Positions 1-7,223 of a stretch of 22,681 nucleotides of DNA are shown here, piece after piece. The first letter of the stretch is position 1. The number at the start of each line of letters is the position of its first letter. Position numbers and translations under genes: made by a program. The DNA comes from an uncultured Roseburia sp. (lineage in GTDB: Bacteria; Bacillota; Clostridia; Lachnospirales; Lachnospiraceae): the NCBI GenBank assembly GCA_934317215.1, contig CAKREH010000044.1, positions 1 through 22,681 on the forward strand, given 5' to 3'. The notes below the pieces were generated by a model that did not search any database, was not told the DNA's origin, and saw only the letters and a program-made list of their open reading frames with translations.

Positions 1-244
1 ATAAATGACGGCAAACGCGTGAACCCCTTGAAAATAAAGGCTTTTTCCGTTTGTCGTTATTATACCGTAACGGCATACCCATGCCTCTTTACTTTTATTT
101 GCCGGAGTTTCCATTGCGAGTGTTGCCCGCCGGTTAGGTCATTCCAGTATGACAACCACCCAAAAGACCTATCTGCATATCATACAGGAACTTGAAAGCA
201 AAGATGTCGATATCATCATGCGCTCATTATCAAACTTAAATTAA
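1..244 (+). pseudogene. Tyrosine recombinase (integrase), C-terminal remnant
   Basis: This is the C-terminal catalytic part of a phage/ICE-type tyrosine recombinase, cut by the left window edge. Frame 1 reads INDGKRVNP from base 1, but the Arg-box RHTHAS (codons 71-85), the GHSSMTTTQKTYLHI block and the stop at 242-244 are in frame 2. In frame 2 a TAA sits at 68-70, directly before RHTH. The usual PHGL-type residues before RHTH are missing, which suggests a short deletion with frameshift. The nucleophile Tyr codon is at 170-172. As it stands the gene cannot make a continuous enzyme. It converges on hsdR and is probably the scar of the element that brought in the defence genes. A sequencing indel is the alternative explanation. 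Confidence 0.75.
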
Positions 245-267
245 TATCAAATAGATACGCCGATTCT

Positions 268-302
268 AAAATAGCTGCCGCATTTTCTGCGACAGCTATT
301 TT
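268..302 (-). terminator. Rho-independent terminator of the R-M operon
   Basis: A 15-bp stem (AAAATAGCTG plus CCGCA) surrounds a 5-nt loop and ends in a T run. In minus-strand RNA every position pairs, with one U-G wobble. In plus-strand RNA the same position is a C-A mismatch. It therefore fits best as the end of the hsdR transcript, though it may also stop the converging integrase remnant. Confidence 0.7.
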
Positions 303-316
303 TACGTCTTGCATGA

Positions 317-3271
317 TTAATCAAGTAATGGAAGAACACTTTCCATCAGATTATCTTTAAAATCCTCTATCATTTCTTTTCTGAATTTAAATTTGGGCAT
401 TGGTTCTGCCTCATTGTTTTTATATGATGTATAATCCGCTTTTTCCTTTAGATTATTTTCATTTGCAAGTTCTCCATCCCTAAAGTTATATACCTCATAC
501 CGGACCGTTTCAAAATCTACATACCATCTATTGGCAAAATCTTCTATCTCTTTGTCAATCGCCGCATATCTCATTTCATTGACGATCACAGAGATATCCT
601 GTCCAATATATTTTGTCTTATCCTTTTCAATCTCATCAACTACCGAACCTAACAATGCACTGAGTTTTGGATTATCCTTTGAAAAATCCTCTATCAATCC
701 CCAGATCAAACTCATGTCATGCTCAAAATCTGCCTCTTTAAAATTATTTTCGGACTGATCTAAGGATTCCACGACTCCCTGCAGCAGTTCAATAATATAT
801 TCAAAATCTACTCTCAGCTTGTTATATGCAACCAGATCATAATCATCTAAAACCGGATTATCCTCATCAGGCTTATCTTCTTCTGTCTTCTTTAATTCTT
901 CCATCACATTATGATACACTGCTGCATAATTTTCATATTCTTCTTCCGAAAATCCATATTCCACAAGGATTTCATCCCTGTAATTAGAAAATGCCTTCAA
1001 GTGGGCAAAATCATGATCTAATGCCCGAAACATGTGTACAAAAGCCTTTTTCTGTTTTTTTGACAATCCTGCTATATCTGCTGGTGTACTCGCAAGTGCA
1101 TGTATTGCTTTCACTGATATTGCAAATGAACGCAGCACATCATCCCAATCTTCTGCTATCGGACTTCCATCGCCTCCTCTGGAATACAATTTTAACGCAT
1201 AATTGATTGCATTTTTAAAATCCCCCGGCGATTGAAACGTTACCACCTGCCCGTATTGCTTATTCGGATCATATAACCGATTGGTACGTGAAAATGCCTG
1301 AATCAGATCCTGTGGGCTCATCGGCTGACGATCCATAAATAACGTTGACAGACACGGTGCATCAAACCCCGTCAGCAAACGGTCAACTACAATCACAAGA
1401 TCTAACTGCTGGCTTCTTTCCATATATCTCTTCTCTTTTCGCGCCAGGCGGTCATTCAGATTGCTGTTGTAAGCGTTGATTCCCTCAATCTTATAACTCG
1501 TTCCAAACATGGCATTATAATCATCCATAGACTCCTGCATTTTATCCTGGTAAATCTTTGATGTCTCTTCGTTTTCAGATAAAGAATACGTGATTGCAAA
1601 TTTAGGAAAATCCGGCATTGCACGGCTGATATCTTCATGAATCTTTAATTCGTCCTGTCCCGCTTTTATTTTTTTCAACAGTTCATAGTATTTCTGCGCT
1701 TTTGGTATGGAATTAACCGTCAAAATCCCCTCATATGTCTTTCCTTTTACATTTTGCATGCCAAACTTTGTATAGGACTGATTCAATATCACATCAAGCA
1801 CTCTGCGCATATGTTCTTCTGTGTCAAATACTGACAAGTCCGCATTTGCATTTTTCGGGCCAAGATTTTCGATCATAAAGCCCAGAACCGCCTCATCGTG
1901 AATCGCCTCTTTTATCGTATAACTGTGCAGGCATTTACCATATAACTGCTCTGTTGTCTGCGGTAAATCTCCCTTTTGCTCATACTTGTTTTCCTCAAAA
2001 ATCGGAGTTCCTGTAAAACCGTACCACAGAGAACTGCTAAAAAAACGTTCCAACAGTCTCTTCGTCTCAGGTGTTACCGCTCTATGACATTCATCCACCA
2101 CAAAAGCAACCTTCAGATTTTTTATCTTTTCGTAATCTCTGGTACCTTCCTGCAGGCGTTTATTAACCATTGTCTGCATCTTCTGCCTTGTTGTTACGAT
2201 CATCTGACGATTTCCATCTGTCAGTTTTTTTATCAATGTGTCCACATAATCGGTATCATCAACATCAATCGTATCATTGTCTGCATAAGACTGAAATGCC
2301 ATCTTTGTCTGTAAATCCAGATCTTTTCTGTCAATCAGAAAAATTGTCTTTTCTATCGACGGAATATCCATCAGCAAATTACGTGTTGCCTTATAGGAGG
2401 TCATTGTTTTTCCAGAACCGGTGGTATGCCAGATAAATCCTGACTTTCCTCTCCTTGAAGCAGCCCGCATCGCTTCAATTGCGTGTATCTGATATGGTCG
2501 CAGGATCAACAGCTTCTTCTTATCATTATCTAATACCGTATATTTTGTTACCATCTCATGTGCTTCCGGTATTTTTAATACAGCCTTGGCAAAATCAATA
2601 TACTCACATACCGGCAAATTTTCCTTATCAATCCATCCGGTTATAAATTTTTTATTTAATTCCGTATCTCTTGCTGCAGAAAAATACTTTGTATCAATGG
2701 CATTGCTTACCACAAACATTTGCACGTTGGAAAATATTCCATGAAATTTTCCCTCTGCTATGTACTTTTTAATCTGCCGGTATGCATCCATATAAGAATG
2801 TTCTTTATTCTTCAATTCAATATGGATCATCGGGATTCCATTAATCAGAAGCGTTACATCAAATCTTCTGTCACGATTATCATTCTCCTCACCAGTCGCA
2901 AATGCCTGATACTGATTGATCACTTCATATACACTGGTTCCTCCCGCAATATGTTCATTGTTCATCACAAGTAAATGTAACGTTTCGTTTCCCCGCTGCA
3001 CATGCACATATACCTTGCCGTTTTCTCCAACTAGCCATTTTCCGGCATCATAGAAAGAGGCATGCGAAAGATCATTCTTCACTTTTGCAAATTCAGAGTC
3101 AGATAATGGGGTATCATTTAATTTTGCCTTATTATTCTGCTCTAAAATGTATTTAAAGTTGTTCCAAAGCTGCTCTTCTGTCCGGATATCCGGTCGGTAT
3201 GTCCACTGCGACTCACCACTGCATAACTGATCGATCAATCTTTTTTCAATGACTGCTTCTAATTCTGCCAT
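317..3271 (-). CDS. hsdR: Type I restriction enzyme R subunit (HsdR)
   Basis: This is the motor and nuclease subunit of a type I R-M complex. It joins HsdM2S, translocates DNA using ATP and cuts unmethylated DNA away from the site. Of 984 residues, the N-terminal PD-(D/E)xK nuclease shows D138 and IELKNKE (E152, K154). The SF2 motor has Walker A TGSGKT (about 285-289), the DECH box (393-396), GFTGTP (motif III) and QAFSRTNRL (motif VI). All catalytic motifs are intact. I chose the start at MAELE because AAAGGAGAAAGGA lies just upstream of that ATG, whereas the ATG nine codons earlier has no ribosome site. It is the last gene of the operon, 51 bp after the 146-aa gene, and is followed by a terminator. 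Confidence 0.97.
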   Translation of the reverse strand: MAELEAVIEKRLIDQLCSGESQWTYRPDIRTEEQLWNNFKYILEQNNKAKLNDTPLSDSEFAKVKNDLSHASFYDAGKWLVGENGKVYVHVQRGNETLHLLVMNNEHIAGGTSVYEVINQYQAFATGEENDNRDRRFDVTLLINGIPMIHIELKNKEHSYMDAYRQIKKYIAEGKFHGIFSNVQMFVVSNAIDTKYFSAARDTELNKKFITGWIDKENLPVCEYIDFAKAVLKIPEAHEMVTKYTVLDNDKKKLLILRPYQIHAIEAMRAASRRGKSGFIWHTTGSGKTMTSYKATRNLLMDIPSIEKTIFLIDRKDLDLQTKMAFQSYADNDTIDVDDTDYVDTLIKKLTDGNRQMIVTTRQKMQTMVNKRLQEGTRDYEKIKNLKVAFVVDECHRAVTPETKRLLERFFSSSLWYGFTGTPIFEENKYEQKGDLPQTTEQLYGKCLHSYTIKEAIHDEAVLGFMIENLGPKNANADLSVFDTEEHMRRVLDVILNQSYTKFGMQNVKGKTYEGILTVNSIPKAQKYYELLKKIKAGQDELKIHEDISRAMPDFPKFAITYSLSENEETSKIYQDKMQESMDDYNAMFGTSYKIEGINAYNSNLNDRLARKEKRYMERSQQLDLVIVVDRLLTGFDAPCLSTLFMDRQPMSPQDLIQAFSRTNRLYDPNKQYGQVVTFQSPGDFKNAINYALKLYSRGGDGSPIAEDWDDVLRSFAISVKAIHALASTPADIAGLSKKQKKAFVHMFRALDHDFAHLKAFSNYRDEILVEYGFSEEEYENYAAVYHNVMEELKKTEEDKPDEDNPVLDDYDLVAYNKLRVDFEYIIELLQGVVESLDQSENNFKEADFEHDMSLIWGLIEDFSKDNPKLSALLGSVVDEIEKDKTKYIGQDISVIVNEMRYAAIDKEIEDFANRWYVDFETVRYEVYNFRDGELANENNLKEKADYTSYKNNEAEPMPKFKFRKEMIEDFKDNLMESVLPLLD

Positions 3272-3322
3272 AATTTTTCCTTTCTCCTTTGGGAACATGA
3301 AACAGTTTGATTTTTACACCAT

Positions 3323-3763
3323 CTAACTTAAAACATGTCCTTCTTCATAAGAACATTTCAGATAATCAGGATTGCTATAATAAAAGCTTGAATTAAAGTC
3401 TGAAATCTCATCACTCATAAAAGAGTTATATACCTTGCGCAATGTCTCTATTACATTATCTTCCATGACATCTAAGATAAGTCTCTGATAAACTCTGCCT
3501 ATAGATGTCACAGATGGCACAGCATAACGACAAGCTGATACATTATTATAATTTCCATCTGAAATGTTATAATCCTCAACCCATTCATCACATATTTGTT
3601 CCATAGAAAGGCAATGATTGACAGACGCAGCTTTTAACTGGTGCTCAATATCATCATCAGACAATTTATTTATGATATCCCGAACATGATTATGTGTACT
3701 TCTGGCAACAAATTCTATTACCGTACACACATAAAACAAATTGTCATGTATCAGATCTTTCAT
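3323..3763 (-). CDS. Conserved hypothetical protein, 146 aa
   Basis: I do not recognise a named domain. The protein is acidic and soluble-looking, with no signal peptide or membrane segment. It has an N-terminal helical stretch (HDNLFYVCTVIEFVAR) and a C-terminal block rich in Ser, Tyr and Asp (FNSSFYYSNPDYL). Similar short proteins are, from memory, common in Lachnospiraceae and Ruminococcaceae accessory regions, sometimes near ADP-ribosyltransferase genes. The start is set by AAAGGAG 11 nt before the ATG; an upstream in-frame start lacks a site. A possible extended -10 (TGCTAAAAT, minus strand near 3848-3856) without a clear -35 could give it and hsdR separate expression. It sits between the broken hsdS copy and hsdR, where no R-M gene is expected, and may belong to the nearby ADP-ribosylation block. 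Confidence 0.75.
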   Translation of the reverse strand: MKDLIHDNLFYVCTVIEFVARSTHNHVRDIINKLSDDDIEHQLKAASVNHCLSMEQICDEWVEDYNISDGNYNNVSACRYAVPSVTSIGRVYQRLILDVMEDNVIETLRKVYNSFMSDEISDFNSSFYYSNPDYLKCSYEEGHVLS

Positions 3764-3861
3764 ATATCGTCTCACTCCTTTCGTGATATACAATCATTTA
3801 CTTTCACCCCTTATAACATTTACGTCATCTCTATTTTCTATATAATTTTAGCACACTTTCT

Positions 3862-4454
3862 TTACTTATACCTTGGGAAGATGTTCTTTAGCATATATTC
3901 TTTCAATTTTTTCAGCCAATTTCACTTACGCTGATGAAGGGTGATAAGGTGGTCGAGTGTCCTAAAATACTCTGCGATTTTTACTTGCTCATCATATTCA
4001 GGTACATCAACAAGAAAATCTTGCATATCTGATGCCAGTATATGTTTTATAGTATTACCTACTGTAATATTATCAATTTGTTTTTTTGCCTTAGCTGTCT
4101 GATACTGATAATTCAAAAAATATGGTTCAACTTTCCCCTTTGGATTTTTAAACATTATCAGCGCATGAGCTGCTGTATTATCAAGATTTTCAGGTATTAC
4201 AGCCGCATGCCCCACATGTCCTGACTGAACCATAACCATATCACCGGTATGCAACCATTTATCTTTTTGTCTTTCGTAAAACTCATCATTTATAAAAATT
4301 TCAGAGTTACGATTTATCTGACCATCTTTTACATTATTCGACTCTAAATAAAAATGTCCATTCTCAACATAATATGGAGTGGCAGTTCCAACAAATGCAT
4401 TCCCTATTGTTTGATATATCTCTGACAACTTACGCTGTTCCCAAGTAACAACAT
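3862..4454 (-). pseudogene. Broken HsdS copy (single target-recognition domain)
   Basis: The translation carries the HsdS landmarks TWEQRKLSE, one target-recognition domain of about 155 residues, then LDHLITLHQRK. It has no usable start: the frame runs up into the NADAR gene, whose stop overlaps the point where HsdS homology begins. At the other end, a TGA at 3922-3924 follows HQRK directly. Reading through it gives LKKLKEYMLKNIF, the normal HsdS tail, up to TAA at 3862-3864. The gene is therefore both 5'-truncated and prematurely stopped. Its recognition domain differs from both domains of the intact HsdS, so it could be a silent specificity cassette, or simply the relic of an hsdS split by insertion of the upstream block. 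Confidence 0.85.
3925..3957 (-). repeat. 33-bp hsdS direct repeat, copy 1
   Basis: This is the first of three exact, same-orientation copies of a 33-bp sequence encoding LDHLITLHQRK (others at 6073-6105 and 6664-6696). A second 16-bp repeat, CTTACGCTGTTCCCAA, encoding WEQRKL, marks the other side of each recognition domain at 4429-4444, 6547-6562 and 7162-7177. Confidence 0.95.
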
Positions 4455-4928
4455 TTACAACCTGTCTCTTACCATCATCAATGCATATCCCAACAGGTTT
4501 TGACCTTTCCATTTGCTTAAATCCATCCGATCTGGATCTTTCATAGACAATCCAATCCCCCAAATCCTGTCTTTTACCGCACATTCTGCAAGGATTTGAT
4601 CTTTTGTATGTAACAGACCTTCCCTCAATTTATCATTTTGGGAAAATTTTGCTATAAGTCCTTCATAAACTACAATCTGCCTTACACCATTCCAGTAATT
4701 TTCATTATATCCCGCCACCATACGTCCCAGTTCTTTTATAGATCCAACATCATCTGTTTCCAATATCTTTTCAGCAATTACATCATCTCTGAAACAAACT
4801 GCCTTTTTATACATCATATATTGCTCCATAGATGAAAATCCAATTCCATTTACATCAAACTGTGACATATACCAGTTACTCAAGTATCCATTTTCCTCAT
4901 CAGGATTATGAAAACATAAAATATCCAT
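4455..4928 (-). CDS. NADAR-family (YbiA/DUF1768) protein, probable ADP-ribose remover
   Basis: This is a full-length NADAR domain of 157 residues. It shows the family's LSNWY near the N-terminus, FSSMEQYMMYKKA (conserved Glu), then KFSQN, RIWGIGL and a C-terminal LLGYALMMVR. Known NADAR proteins hydrolyse ADP-ribose from guanine bases and act as antitoxins to guanine-specific DarT toxins; others are linked to riboflavin intermediates. Here it lies two genes downstream of an ADP-ribosyltransferase, so reversal of that enzyme's modification is the natural inference. The start is the ATG 1 nt after the stop of the 138-aa gene, with AAGGTAGGTG as a modest ribosome site, so it is probably translationally coupled. 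A GTG four codons upstream is possible but overlaps that gene and has poorer spacing. Confidence 0.9.
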   Translation of the reverse strand: MDILCFHNPDEENGYLSNWYMSQFDVNGIGFSSMEQYMMYKKAVCFRDDVIAEKILETDDVGSIKELGRMVAGYNENYWNGVRQIVVYEGLIAKFSQNDKLREGLLHTKDQILAECAVKDRIWGIGLSMKDPDRMDLSKWKGQNLLGYALMMVRDRL

Positions 4929-4929
4929 T

Positions 4930-5346
4930 TTATGCTGCACCTACCTTTTTTACTGCCAGATCAAGCTCTAAGTCATGCAGTCCGTGATACGCTTTCATCA
5001 AAAAATTTAACGGTACTTTTTCTATCACCTCCGAGCTTGGAATATCATAGTACCATTGATAATACGCGTAAAACTCGCCAATCCAGTCCGGCATAAACCC
5101 TTCTAAAGCCTTTCCAGCTTTCAATTTATACTTTTCTGTATCCGAAAAATATTTCCATAATTCTTTAGCATCCATGGTATTAACATACGCCATCGACTCA
5201 TCGATATATTTTCTGGTTTTACTTTTCATATACGCTTCTATAAAATCCGTTGTATCATTTTCAGGAAATGTCTGCGCTACAAAATCAAACAGTTTTCCCT
5301 GACTCTCTACCACATCATCTAAATATGTCTCTGAATATGCCCGCAT
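4930..5346 (-). CDS. Conserved hypothetical protein between ART and NADAR genes, 138 aa
   Basis: I cannot assign a domain. The protein is mostly helical, acidic in its first half, and rich in aromatics in the middle (WIGEFYAYYQWYYD). It has no signal peptide or membrane segment. A recurring memory, not a search result, is that such proteins accompany DUF3990 genes in Firmicutes. GAGGAGAG immediately before the ATG fixes the start; it lies 10 nt after the ART stop, and the ribosome site begins right at that stop. Its stop is 1 nt from the NADAR start. Tight coupling on both sides suggests a role in the same process, such as binding the ART enzyme, chaperoning it or selecting its substrate. Confidence 0.85.
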   Translation of the reverse strand: MRAYSETYLDDVVESQGKLFDFVAQTFPENDTTDFIEAYMKSKTRKYIDESMAYVNTMDAKELWKYFSDTEKYKLKAGKALEGFMPDWIGEFYAYYQWYYDIPSSEVIEKVPLNFLMKAYHGLHDLELDLAVKKVGAA

Positions 5347-5356
5347 TTTTCTCTCC

Positions 5357-6004
5357 TCATAAAAGTGTACTAAACACATTGGTTACTTTATTTGCATCGG
5401 AGTCAATCAGTTCTTTCATCCTTTTCCTTGCTGTCACATCGCGTTCATTGTATTTTTCATTAAACTCGTCATATTCCACGGAAATAAGTTCTTCTTTTCT
5501 CTCAGACAGCCTCGAATATGCCAGTTCTGATTTAATACAATACTGTATTCCCAAACCTCCCAACAAAAGGAGCTCTTCTAAAATTTCCACATCAATTTCA
5601 TCTCTGACAAACGCTTTTGCAATATAAAAGTACGATGCATCCGCTCTCCATCCTTTTATCACATCATATTCGCTTGTTTCGATACCATATTTTGCAATAA
5701 ACTTCTGCGACAACATTCTGTACCGCTTAGAATCGGCTGCATCCCTGTGTTTCATTAATTCAGCCAGCCATGATAAAATGCTATATTTCTGGAAATCTAG
5801 TACTTTCAGTCCTTCCATATCCAACTCATATTTATGAACCCAGCCATTTGTCTCATCCGGTCTGCAAACCGCCCATTCTTTCGCAAGATCAATATTTTCC
5901 GTCAAATAAAAGCCTTTTCCGTAATCATGCCGGTCTTCTCCCAATCCAAAAGCTGGCTTTATTTCTTTGTCAGGACTCCCATGATACAAGATAATATTCC
6001 CCAT
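5357..6004 (-). CDS. DUF3990-like ADP-ribosyltransferase, candidate toxin
   Basis: The N-terminal half resembles the DUF3990 family of the ADP-ribosyltransferase fold: ILYHGS with H8, DYGKGFYLTE with Y28 and Y33, LAKEWA, then YDVIKGWRADASYFY. The third motif would be GIQYCIKSE (Q154, E160). These fit the H-Y-E/Q triad that binds NAD+ in this superfamily; the target (protein, DNA or RNA) cannot be read from the sequence. A C-terminal tail of about 55 charged residues follows. The start is the fourth-codon ATG, because GGGAGG sits 9 nt before it but abuts the upstream ATG. That places the start 14 nt after the hsdS stop, with the ribosome site touching the stop. Expression is thus tied to hsdS. 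With the downstream NADAR gene it looks like a toxin-antitoxin or phage-defence effector. Confidence 0.82.
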   Translation of the reverse strand: MGNIILYHGSPDKEIKPAFGLGEDRHDYGKGFYLTENIDLAKEWAVCRPDETNGWVHKYELDMEGLKVLDFQKYSILSWLAELMKHRDAADSKRYRMLSQKFIAKYGIETSEYDVIKGWRADASYFYIAKAFVRDEIDVEILEELLLLGGLGIQYCIKSELAYSRLSERKEELISVEYDEFNEKYNERDVTARKRMKELIDSDANKVTNVFSTLL

Positions 6005-6018
6005 ATCTGTCATCCTCC

Positions 6019-7221
6019 CTATACAAACATATTTTGAAGCATATATTTCTTCAAATTTTTCAAATTTTCTACCTTACGCTGATGAAGGGTGATAAGGTGG
6101 TCGAGGTTGCGAAATATTGTGCCAATCTTTTGTGCCTCGTTCTCATCCAATGGTGCAGCCACTTCAATCTCAGCCAAATCATTCGCATTTATTGCTGGAT
6201 AACTTGTTCCGGTGCAGTGATCCAAAACAACCTTTACGAAGCGGTCGCTCTGAACAAGGCTGAGTAGAAAATACCCGTCAACATACGGACGCATTTGTGC
6301 GTATCCAGTCGAAAAAACATAGTTATTATCAAACTTTTCAAAGAGATAATTGTTTTTTTGATATGGACGCACAGTCTGATAGAATAGATCCCCCGTGCGA
6401 GCAAGTCGCTGTGCTCTCGACGGAGCAGATGACTTTGCCTCAGTCCTATGTGACAACATCTCTGTGCCAACAACCGACTCCAAATCGACATATTCAAATG
6501 TTTGAGGTAGCTCATCCTTAGGATTGAATAAAGCAATTTCTCCGAGCTTACGCTGTTCCCAATCGTCCGTAAATCCCTCAAAACGAATCTCCGGATTTTT
6601 TTGTCCATTTTTCGGAAACATTTTTTGAAGCATGAATTTTTTCATTTTTTTCATTTCATCACACTTACGCTGATGAAGGGTGATAAGGTGGTCGAGGCTA
6701 GAAAAATATTCACCAATTTTTTCCTGCTCATCAATATCTGGTGTTGGTATTGGCATTTCAAAAAACACCGAATCTTTTATAGAAAATCTATCGGATCTCG
6801 CACCAGAATCACCATTAAATTTCATAAATGAATGCCAACCCGTGCTTTTGAAATACCATTCCAAGTATTCTGAATCAATACCATTAACCTTAAATACTGT
6901 ATAAAGCGGTGACATTACACCTGTTCTTCCTAATTTGTTTCTATTTATCGGACCAACTGGAGCGCTTGTAGAAATTCTTGGGTTATAAACAAAAGCATCG
7001 TTTTCAACAATATAATATCCAGATATATTTTCAATGTTTGAAACATCGTGGTCAAAATAATCTCTTTGACTCATAATTCCCAGTTCCGCTGAATTTGTAA
7101 ATGTCTCTATATATTGTGTATCGTTATTTTTGGTAGTTACTTTTTCAACAACCTCTCCCAACTTACGCTGTTCCCAATCATCCGTGAACCCTTTAAACCT
7201 GATATTTGGTGTATTTCCCAT
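6019..7221 (-). CDS. hsdS: Type I R-M specificity subunit (HsdS)
   Basis: HsdS recognises the bipartite DNA target and holds two HsdM subunits. The 400-residue protein has normal length and two target-recognition domains, each opened by FTDDWEQRKLGE (about residues 12 and 218) and closed by LDHLITLHQRK followed by a coiled-coil spacer (MKKMKKFMLQKMF; NLKNLKKYMLQNMF). The spacers are encoded by near-identical DNA, giving internal direct repeats. Exchange between the 33-bp copies at 6664 and 6073 would remove 591 bp, exactly 197 codons. The start lies 2 nt after the hsdM stop with AGGAGGTG in front. It is the only intact hsdS of normal length here. Confidence 0.96.
   Translation of the reverse strand: MGNTPNIRFKGFTDDWEQRKLGEVVEKVTTKNNDTQYIETFTNSAELGIMSQRDYFDHDVSNIENISGYYIVENDAFVYNPRISTSAPVGPINRNKLGRTGVMSPLYTVFKVNGIDSEYLEWYFKSTGWHSFMKFNGDSGARSDRFSIKDSVFFEMPIPTPDIDEQEKIGEYFSSLDHLITLHQRKCDEMKKMKKFMLQKMFPKNGQKNPEIRFEGFTDDWEQRKLGEIALFNPKDELPQTFEYVDLESVVGTEMLSHRTEAKSSAPSRAQRLARTGDLFYQTVRPYQKNNYLFEKFDNNYVFSTGYAQMRPYVDGYFLLSLVQSDRFVKVVLDHCTGTSYPAINANDLAEIEVAAPLDENEAQKIGTIFRNLDHLITLHQRKVENLKNLKKYMLQNMFV
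6073..6105 (-). repeat. 33-bp hsdS direct repeat, copy 2
   Basis: This exact copy closes the second recognition domain of hsdS. It is 2148 bp from copy 1 (716 codons, frame kept); the whole ART, 138-aa and NADAR block lies between them. Confidence 0.95.
6664..6696 (-). repeat. 33-bp hsdS direct repeat, copy 3
   Basis: This exact copy closes the first recognition domain of hsdS. All three copies point the same way, so recombination among them deletes DNA rather than inverting it. Confidence 0.95.
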
Positions 7222-7223
7222 AC

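Noticed and set aside
4455..4584. Upstream extension of the broken hsdS frame
   Set aside because: It overlaps the 3' end of the NADAR gene in another frame and lacks HsdS similarity before TWEQRKL.
6234..6608. 124-codon minus-strand frame within hsdS
   Set aside because: It is an alternative frame of the intact hsdS gene with no family signature.
3925..6696. Three exact 33-bp direct repeats resembling CRISPR repeats
   Set aside because: They are only three copies, spaced 591 and 2148 bp apart, and encode the same HsdS peptide in frame.
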